A DNA stretch of 9,773 nucleotides, from NCBI GenBank assembly GCA_030628805.1, contig DAOVQG010000181.1, positions 1-9,773 on the forward strand. Reading direction: 5' to 3'. The DNA comes from JAGMDK01 sp023128695 (lineage in GTDB: Bacteria; Planctomycetota; Phycisphaerae; UBA1845; Fen-1342). Numbering within the stretch: the first letter of the stretch is position 1; every line of letters begins with the position of its first letter. This document shows, piece by piece, positions 1 through 6,100 of the stretch. The notes beneath the pieces are model-generated. The model did not search any database. It saw only the letters and a list, made by a program, of their open reading frames with translations, and was not told where the DNA came from. The position numbers and the translations under genes were made by a program.

Positions 1-121
1 CTAGTGTTCTGTCAATGTTGCGTTGATGGGTGGCACGGCCGTGTCGGCCGTGAATACCTGCGACTTGTACACGGCTGACACAGCCGTGCCACCCATCAAG
101 CGATGCTTGACAGAGCACTAG
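1..121. repeat. 121-bp imperfect palindrome with CTAG ends (MITE-like)
   Basis: The segment reads almost the same on both strands. Arms 1-52 and 70-121 match as inverted repeats at 43 of 52 positions without gaps, around a 17-base spacer (53-69). Both ends are CTAG. Each arm carries its own perfect 8-bp hairpin with a 3-base loop: CACGGCCG-TGT-CGGCCGTG in the left arm and CACGGCTG-ACA-CAGCCGTG in the right arm. Paired differences inside the hairpins (C/T and G/A) keep the stems base-paired, which suggests structure is maintained. There is no coding capacity. It resembles a small non-autonomous mobile element, but it begins at the first base of the window, so its left flank and any target duplication cannot be seen. 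Confidence 0.7.
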
Positions 122-209
122 ACCTTGTCACGTTCCCACGTTCCCACGTTCCCACTACATTATACGTCCGGCACGGAGCCCGGCCGCTACACGGCTTTCC
201 GGCGGACTG
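122..209 (-). repeat. Composite repeat downstream of the protease: GTAG hairpin, TATAAT, TGGGAACG x3
   Basis: Read on the minus strand, away from the protease stop, this holds a spacer beginning CAGTCCGCCGGAAAGCC, then a GTAG-headed hairpin (165-190; GTAG at 187-190), then TATAAT (159-164), ATGTAG, three perfect copies of the 8-mer TGGGAACG (131-154 as CGTTCCCA on plus), and GTGACAAGGTCTAG running into the 121-bp palindrome. The same order of modules occurs on the plus strand after the beta-helix gene (7703-7782). There the ending has an extra GATAAGGT before CTAG. There are no genes in this stretch. Confidence 0.75.
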
Positions 210-2225
210 TTACGGACAGAGCGTATTCATTAGAGCCGCGAGCGGATCGATGTCCCGCCAATTGACCGTGCCGTCTTCGTTCACGTCGTTGTTCGAGAAA
301 GGACAGGTCGGCGTGCCGGGGGCGAACATGGCCTCCCAGGCCGCCACGTTGTCATTGATCGCCGCCACGAAGAAATCGACATCGCGCCAACTGATCCAGT
401 TGTCACAATTGCTGTCGCCGGGGCAGCCGGGGGGCGGACAGGGGTTGGGATCACAATCCGTGCCCATACCCAACCAACTGCCGCCGCAACCGGCCAGCGT
501 GGTAAAGAGGCAGGAGCCGTCGGCATAACAGCAGGCCCCCTGCGGCTGCGGGCAGGGGTTCGGCAGACACGTCGTCCCGGCCCCCAGCCAGGTGGCGCTG
601 CAATCCGACTGCGTCTGGACCAGGCAGGAGCCGTCCGCGAAACAACACGCGCCCTCCGGGTCCGGATTCACCGCCAGGACCGCGTTGTAGGCATTGACAA
701 AACCCCAGCCGTAGGTCGTGTCGTACCCTGCGGCCCCGAGGTCGACACAGGTGTCGTTCATGGTCTGTTCGACCTCCGCCGGGGTCAGGCTCGGGTCCTG
801 CGAGAGAATCAAGGCCCCGACGCCCGCGGCGTAAGGCGAAGAGAAGGACGTACCATCGACAGTGACCGTATCGCCGCTTTCGTACCCGTCGGAGCCCGTG
901 CGGTCAGTGGTCAAAATCCCCTCCCCGGGGGCCGAGAACGCGATGCCGGGGCCGTATTGGCCGAATGAAGCCTTATTCCCGCTCGAGTTCAACGCGCCCA
1001 CCGCCACGACGCTGCTGAGGCTCGCGGGATAGGAAATACCTGAGCCGCCGCTATTGCCGGTCGCGGCGAAGTTGATCACCCCGTTCGCATAGGCGTTGTT
1101 GTAAGCGGTGGTCACCGTGGACGATTCATTGAACCCGAAGCTCGAATTCGTGACGTGATAGCCGCTGCTGACCACCCAGTTCAGAGCGTTGGCGACGTAG
1201 CTGGCCTGCGAATCCATAAACGGCGTGCAGATGCCGAAAAAGTCAATTACCGTGCCCATCTTGGCCGAAACCGAGACGCAATGCGGAGCAACACCGACCA
1301 CGTCCTTCGAATTGTTGATAATCGCCGACACGCAGCCCACCACGCAGGTGCCGTGATTGTCGCAGTGGTTGTAGGGGCCGCCGTTGGGCGTATTGTGCTG
1401 CGTGAAATCCTGTCCCGGGATCTGATTCAGGTCCGGATGCCCCTGCTGGATGCCGCAATCCAGGATCGCCACGACGATTGTGCCGTCGCCGGTGGTAATG
1501 TCCCAGGCTTCCGGCGCGTCCATGTCCTGATCATTCGCCTGATTCAGAGCCCACTGCTGCGAAAAGAGCGGATCGTTCGGAATCAGCGCCAGCGTGGCCC
1601 GGATGATCATGTCGGACTCGGCGTACCGGACCTCCGGCAAGGTGGCCAGGCTATTGGCCAGGTCCAGCACCTCGAACCCGTTCTTCAAACTGGTCCGCAC
1701 GCGATAGACCCCCGGCAAGCCCGCGAAATCTCGTTCCGCGCTCGTCCCGGGCACCCGCTCGGCCAAGAGCTTCTCGGCTGCCCGCGGGGAGACGTTTTCG
1801 TGGAAACCGACCAGCAGGTCGCGCGTGATCAACAGCGGCAGACCGCGATTGTCGATGAAGACCGGCGACGCAAAGCCGATATCCCGCGCACCGGCCAGGG
1901 AGGACACCAGCAGCTCGATCTCCGCCGCGTCGCGAACACCCGCCGGCGTGGCGGCCATGGCCCAGCCCGGGACGGCCACTTCTTCGAGGTTCCCGCCATC
2001 GACCCCGAAGGCGGCCAGTTCATCAACCAACCGGGCTGCCTCGTTGCCATCTGCTGCTTGTATGGCGACCCGTTGCGGGTCGAGGTCCAGCCACCTCTGT
2101 TGATCAAAATAGTGATAGTAATACGTGGCCGAATTGCCCGTATCCGCCGGTGACAATGGCGCCACGGCCGCGATAATACAACCAACAGAACACAATAGCA
2201 CAACCCGTTGCACACCCGTCATCAT
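210..2225 (-). CDS. Secreted subtilisin-like serine protease (S8) with Cys-rich modules and dockerin-like C-terminus
   Basis: This 671-residue protein is a predicted exported endopeptidase of the subtilase family. An N-terminal signal peptide (about residues 1-28, hydrophobic VVLLCSVGCIIAAVAPL) is followed by a propeptide-like region (about 130-210) resembling fervidolysin-type prodomains. The catalytic domain (about 220-520) shows Asp256 in AILDCGIQQGHPDL, His291 in NHGTCVVG, oxyanion Asn391 in AATGNSG and Ser460 in DGTSFSSP, so the triad is complete. Residue 257 is Cys where subtilases usually have Thr or Ser, and the domain is cysteine-rich (257, 288, 294, 298, 316, 333, 493), so disulfides are plausible. 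Two 36-residue modules with GACC..DGSC and C.PNPCP follow (524-559, 562-597). A dockerin-like domain (601-671) has two EF-hand-type loops at 604-615 and 647-658. Two adjacent ATGs open the frame; AAGGAG lies six bases upstream of the first. The substrate is unknown. Confidence 0.93.
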   Translation of the reverse strand: MMTGVQRVVLLCSVGCIIAAVAPLSPADTGNSATYYYHYFDQQRWLDLDPQRVAIQAADGNEAARLVDELAAFGVDGGNLEEVAVPGWAMAATPAGVRDAAEIELLVSSLAGARDIGFASPVFIDNRGLPLLITRDLLVGFHENVSPRAAEKLLAERVPGTSAERDFAGLPGVYRVRTSLKNGFEVLDLANSLATLPEVRYAESDMIIRATLALIPNDPLFSQQWALNQANDQDMDAPEAWDITTGDGTIVVAILDCGIQQGHPDLNQIPGQDFTQHNTPNGGPYNHCDNHGTCVVGCVSAIINNSKDVVGVAPHCVSVSAKMGTVIDFFGICTPFMDSQASYVANALNWVVSSGYHVTNSSFGFNESSTVTTAYNNAYANGVINFAATGNSGGSGISYPASLSSVVAVGALNSSGNKASFGQYGPGIAFSAPGEGILTTDRTGSDGYESGDTVTVDGTSFSSPYAAGVGALILSQDPSLTPAEVEQTMNDTCVDLGAAGYDTTYGWGFVNAYNAVLAVNPDPEGACCFADGSCLVQTQSDCSATWLGAGTTCLPNPCPQPQGACCYADGSCLFTTLAGCGGSWLGMGTDCDPNPCPPPGCPGDSNCDNWISWRDVDFFVAAINDNVAAWEAMFAPGTPTCPFSNNDVNEDGTVNWRDIDPLAALMNTLCP
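213..425 (-). other. Dockerin-like domain of the protease (two calcium loops)
   Basis: This region codes for residues 601-671. It contains two DxNxDxxxxWRD loops (DSNCDNWISWRD and DVNEDGTVNWRD), about 30 residues apart and joined by a linker with PGTPTCPFSNND, and ends in NTLCP. The beta-helix protein ends with the same architecture (PGTPSCPFANND and NTTCP). Such loops bind calcium in dockerins. No cohesin partner is visible in this window, so a role in surface retention or sorting is only inferred. Confidence 0.8.
435..656 (-). repeat. Two tandem 36-residue Cys-rich modules in the protease
   Basis: Residues 524-559 and 562-597 are two copies of the pattern [EQ]GACC(F/Y)ADGSC..., then a single Cys, WLG.GT.C and PNPCP. 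Each copy has six cysteines at matching positions, which suggests a small disulfide-stabilised fold in an exported protein. I have seen similar modules in large secreted planctomycetal proteins but do not know a function for them. Confidence 0.75.
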
Positions 2226-2231
2226 GAAGTG

Positions 2232-2237
2232 CTCCTT
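2232..2237 (-). promoter_or_regulatory. Ribosome binding site of the protease gene
   Basis: On the minus strand this is AAGGAG, six bases before the first ATG and nine before the second adjacent ATG. It supports initiation at one of the two ATGs but does not distinguish them. Confidence 0.7.
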
Positions 2238-2348
2238 CCGTCCCCCCTAACCTGTGAACCATCCCGCGCCGCAGCGCTCGGATATCTCGTGCCGAGACAA
2301 CCGCCCGCACCGGACGCCTATTGAGCCGTTGGATACCTTCGAACGGCC

Positions 2349-2357
2349 ATTATACCA
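2349..2357 (-). promoter_or_regulatory. Candidate extended -10 promoter for the protease
   Basis: On the minus strand the sequence TGGTATAAT is a perfect TATAAT with the TGn extension, which is rare in GC-rich DNA. No convincing -35 is seen 16-18 bases upstream. Transcription from here would give a 5' leader of about 115 bases that includes a small hairpin at 2285-2297 (TCTCG-TGC-CGAGA). Confidence 0.4.
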
Positions 2358-2400
2358 TTCCCCAGTTTAGCATTCTTGGACAGCCAATTCCAGGGACTAA

Positions 2401-2533
2401 CACCCCTTGCTACGGGTGGGCGTCAGGAAAGTGGGTAAACTGGTGGGGCGGCCCTCCGCGGCCGCCATCGGTCCGTACTGGCGGGCACGGAGGCCCGCCC
2501 CACCCACTATGTTGACGCACACCCCCTCGCTAC
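2401..2533. repeat. ~110-bp imperfect palindrome flanked by near-identical direct repeats
   Basis: An imperfect inverted repeat spans about 2415-2525. Outer parts pair GGCGTCA..AGTGGGT on the left with ACCCACT..TGACGC on the right. The inner parts are two GC-rich hairpins: GGCGGC..GCCGCC-like on the left (2448-2466) and GGCGGGC-CTCCGT-GCCCGCC on the minus strand at 2480-2499. The CTCCGTG loop is the same as in the GTAG hairpins elsewhere in the window. The element is bounded by CACCCCTTGCTAC (2401-2413) and CACCCCCTCGCTAC (2520-2533), which may be a decayed target duplication or part of the element ends. It has no coding capacity. Confidence 0.55.
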
Positions 2534-2556
2534 CAACTACCGCTCCTCCGGGGCTG

Positions 2557-2799
2557 CTACACCAGGCGGGTCTTGTATTCCTCGATCACGCTGCGGCGGT
2601 CCGTGTTGGCCAGACACAGACTCTTGCGAATCCCGACCTCATCCCAGGCCGGCTGGAACCCCAACTCGCGGCGGGCCTTCCGCTTGTCCTGGTACGGCGG
2701 GACCAGCAATTTCTCGCCGAAATAAGTCTCGTCGGCCATGGTAATCAGCAGCGGCCGCTCGCGGCCCGGCCGCGCGGGCTGCCCTCTGCAAGCGCTTTG
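2557..2799 (-). pseudogene. Probable 3' remnant of an unidentified gene
   Basis: An open frame on the minus strand runs from just after a TGA (2800-2802) to a TAG (2557-2559). From residue ARPGRERPLLIT onward it reads like a genuine conserved globular protein, with MADETYFGEKLLVPPY, KARRELGFQPAWDEVGIRK and VIEEYKTRLV, rather than a random frame. The first Met (2739) has no ribosome binding site, and protein-like sequence continues upstream of it. The simplest reading is the C-terminal ~70 residues of a larger protein whose 5' part was lost. A small intact ORF is less likely. I do not recognise the family. Confidence 0.45.
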
Positions 2800-3060
2800 T
2801 CAATAAGGAATACCGTGACGGCCGCGATTTAAGCCAACCGCCCGATAAGCAGCCAATATGATGATAATTGATTGACGCCGAACTGCCAAACCAAATTGTG
2901 GTTATCGCTTAACCGGCCGGACGCCCACGTCGGCTTTGTGTTTAACAGGCCGCTTGTTACAATCAGGACTGGTTCGCGGAGGGTGAGAGCAGCCGTAAAC
3001 GGCTGTTCGCCGGCACAACCGAAGCTGCTGAGCGAAGGAGCGCAAGCGAGCGCGGGATGC
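2800..3060. other. Intergenic region upstream of the beta-helix gene
   Basis: No gene is supported here. The frame of the downstream gene is open back to 2872, but it lacks coding character and passes through repeat DNA. The stretch contains a perfect 6-bp hairpin CAGCCG-TAAA-CGGCTG (2990-3005), not followed by a T-run, and a GAGCG-rich segment (3031-3055). Confidence 0.5.
2936..2963 (+). promoter_or_regulatory. Weak candidate promoter for the beta-helix gene
   Basis: TTGTGT (2936-2941) and TACAAT (2958-2963) are spaced 16 bases apart, and TGT before TACAAT gives an extended -10. The -35 is poor. The leader would be about 190 bases and would include the repeat composite at 3068-3117. Confidence 0.25.
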
Positions 3061-3067
3061 TTTCGTA

Positions 3068-3117
3068 TAGCAGTCTGCCGCAAAAGTCGTGTAGCGGCCG
3101 GGCTCCGTACCGGCCGG
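3068..3117 (+). repeat. Repeat composite: TAGCAGTCTGCCG leader plus GTAG hairpin
   Basis: TAGCAGTCTGCCGCAAAAGT (3068-3087) is nearly identical to the sequence that starts at the aroDE stop codon (9589) and to the minus strand at the protease stop codon. It is followed by GTAG (3091-3094) and a 7-bp stem CGGCCGG/CCGGCCG (3095-3101, 3110-3116) with the loop GCTCCGTA. It ends 40 bases before the start codon of the beta-helix gene and would lie in its mRNA leader. Confidence 0.65.
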
Positions 3118-3142
3118 CACTATGTTTACATTTCCGGTAACG

Positions 3143-3149
3143 AAAGGGA
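3143..3149 (+). promoter_or_regulatory. Ribosome binding site fixing the start of the beta-helix gene
   Basis: AAGGGAG lies seven bases before the ATG at 3157. Together with the signal peptide that follows, it decides the start against the longer open frame reaching back to 2872. Confidence 0.7.
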
Positions 3150-3156
3150 GAAGCAG

Positions 3157-6100
3157 ATGCGGTGCGCGAAAAAGGCATGTATCTCAATGGCGTGGTTCAC
3201 AATGGCGTGCGTCTTGGCCAACGCAAACTGGTCCCGCGCGGGGACGATTTACGTTGATGAGGATGCTCCCCTCGGCGGCGACGGGCAAACCTGGAACACC
3301 GCATATAAATATTTACAGGACGCACTGCACACCGCGGTCGCGGGGGACGAAATCCGCGTCGGCGGCGGTACCGGCGCGGGTGGCACCACCAAAACGTACA
3401 AACCCGATCTCAGCGAACTCGGCTACGTCACCCTCGGCGAACGCGCGGAATCCTTCCAGCTCATCAACGGCGTCGCCCTCCGCGGCGGCTACGCCGGCTA
3501 CGGTGAGCCCAATCCCGATCTACGTGACATCGCCACTTATGAGACCATCCTCAGCGGCGACCTGCTCGGCGACGACCTGCCCGATTTCGTCAACTATGAC
3601 GAGAACAGCTATCACATTGTCAACGGCAGCGGCACAGATGGAACGGCCATTATTGACGGCTTCACTATTACAGCCGGAAACGCAGATGGCGACTTTCAAC
3701 AGGGCTACGATAAAGGCGGCGGAATGTACAATTATGGGGGTAGCCCGACGGTCACCAACTGCACTTTCAGTGGAAACTGGGCTAACCACGGCGGTGGGAT
3801 GTACAACAACGACAGTAGCCCAACGCTGATCGGCTGCATCTTCACCGACAATTCAGCAGAATACGGCGGTGGGACGCAGAACTGGAATAGCACTCCGCAG
3901 CTCACCGACTGCACTTTCACCGCTAACACTGCCGTAGTTACTGCTGGAGGGATGAACAACCAGGACAGCGCCTCGACGCTCCTCAATTGTACGTTCGACG
4001 GAAACGTGGCGGGCGACAATAGCGGCGGGATGCACAACTGGAGCAGCGATCCCGTGCTCACCAACTGCGTGTTCACCGGGAACACCGCGACCAATGGGAA
4101 CGGCGGCGGAATGGTCAACGATGCAAGTGGCCCTACCTTGACGGATTGCGTGTTCACGGACAATTCGGCTGGGGCACGAGGAGGAGGGATTGACAATTGG
4201 AACGGAAGCAGCCCGACGCTAAACGGCTGCACATTCACCGGAAACACGGCGGTCTCGGGCGGCGGGGGCATGCATTGTGATGACAACTGTGGACCCTCGT
4301 TCACCGACTGCGATTTCGAGAGCAACCAAGCCGACTACGACGGCGGGGCGTTGTTCATCGACGACTTCTGCAATGTGTCTTGCACGAACTGCACGTTCAC
4401 CAGCAACAGCGCCCTCAACGGCGGCGGCATCTTCGCGGACGACGACGCCATCCTCGCATTCACGATCTGCACATTTACTACCAATAACGCCGACAACGGC
4501 GGTGCGGCCCTCTTCGATCACCGCACGACGGCCACCCTCGATCAATGCAACTTCAACGGCAACACCGCGCAAATCTGGTCCGGCTGCATCTGGACCGGCG
4601 ACTCCGCGCAACCCACGTTCACCAATTGCCAGTTCGACAACAACATTTCCAACGGAGCCGCCGGCGTCTTCTACGGCGGCACAAACAGCACGCCGAGCTT
4701 CAGCGACTGCCAGTTCACCGGCAACCAAGCGGTAAACGCGAGTGGCGTGGCGTATATCGACGTCTTCGCCACCCTGACGCTGATGAACTGCACTTTCACG
4801 CAGAATTCCGGCCGCAACGGCGGCGCGCTGTTCATCAACGACGACGCCGTCCTCGACTTCGACTTGTGCACCTTCTCGCTGAACACTGCCACCGAGTTCG
4901 GCGGCGCCATCCTTTGTGATCACCGTACCAGCGGCACGCTCGACCAGACGGACTTCCTCGACAACACCTCCCAGTGGTGGGGCGGCGGGATGTGGACCGG
5001 CGACTCGGTCAACCTGGCTCTGACCAACTGCGATTTCAGCGGCAACAGCAGTGCCACCACCAACTGCGGCGGCTACTACACCGGCTCCAACAGTTCTCCC
5101 AGCTTCACCGGCTGCAATTTTACTAATAACACCGCCTACCACGGCGCGGCGGCCGTGTGGAATGAAGACAATTCCACGCCCGTGTTCACCAACTGCACCT
5201 TCTCCGGCAATACGGGCGAAACAGCCAACGCCGGCGCCGTTTACAATGATCCCGGCACGGTGCCCGAATTCCACACCTGCACATTCACGGATAACGTCTC
5301 GGCCTCCAGCGGCGGGGCCATGTTCAACGCCGACACCGCCGCGCCTACCCTGACCGCTTGCGAGTTCATGAACAACCAAGCTGCTCATGACGGTGGAGCA
5401 ATTTGGAGCGGGGTCCAATGCACGCTGTCCCTATCGAATTGCAACTTCAACACCAACACCGCTCTCAATGGCGGCGCGCTCTATAACAATAACACCAATG
5501 CGACGCTTGACTACTGCACCTTCACCGGCAATCAGACCACATACAACGGCGGCGGCATGTACAGCTATAGTGGGCAGCTTACGCTGACAAATTGCAACTT
5601 TACCGCGAACATCGCCGGGGGTTCCGGAGGGGGAATGGACAACAACGAGACCAACGCCAACTTAATCACCTGTACCTTTACAAACAATAATTCGGCCGTC
5701 GATGGCGGCGGCCTAAAGAATCACGTTGCCAATGTGGATTTGTCAAACTGCCAGTTCAACAACAACAACGCGACTTACGGCGGCGGCGGAATGTACAGCT
5801 ATAGTGGCAGCCTCACGCTCACGACCTGCACCTTTACTGAGAACACCGCCAACTACGCCGGCGCGATTAACAACAACACTATCGATCCCGAGCTAACCGA
5901 TTGTGATTTCAACCAGAATCATGCTGTAGACGGCAACGGTGGCGGCATTAACAACTGGCAGAGCAGTCCCACGCTGATCAACTGCAATTTCGACGGCAAC
6001 ACAACTAGTAACGACGGCGGCGGCATAGGCAATTTCGGCGAGCTATCAGTCCCCACGCTCGACGGCTGCACCTTCATGAATAACATCGCCACCTGGTCCG

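Noticed and set aside
213..425. Cellulosome component
   Set aside because: Dockerin-like loops alone do not imply a cellulosome; there is no cohesin or carbohydrate-active domain in the window.
1155..2153. 332-codon open frame on the plus strand
   Set aside because: It lies antisense to the protease, whose frame has a full catalytic triad and signal peptide; the translation is low-complexity Arg/His-rich.
2990..3005. Terminator or riboswitch in the leader
   Set aside because: A single 6-bp hairpin without a T-run or a recognisable aptamer core is not enough.
2872..3156. In-frame N-terminal extension of the beta-helix gene
   Set aside because: The stretch crosses repeat DNA and lacks protein-like character; the ATG at 3157 has a good RBS and is followed by a signal peptide.
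4219..5418. 399-codon open frame on the minus strand
   Set aside because: It is antisense to the coil repeats and its Val/Gly/Ala-rich translation mirrors the repeat codons; no start signals or domains.
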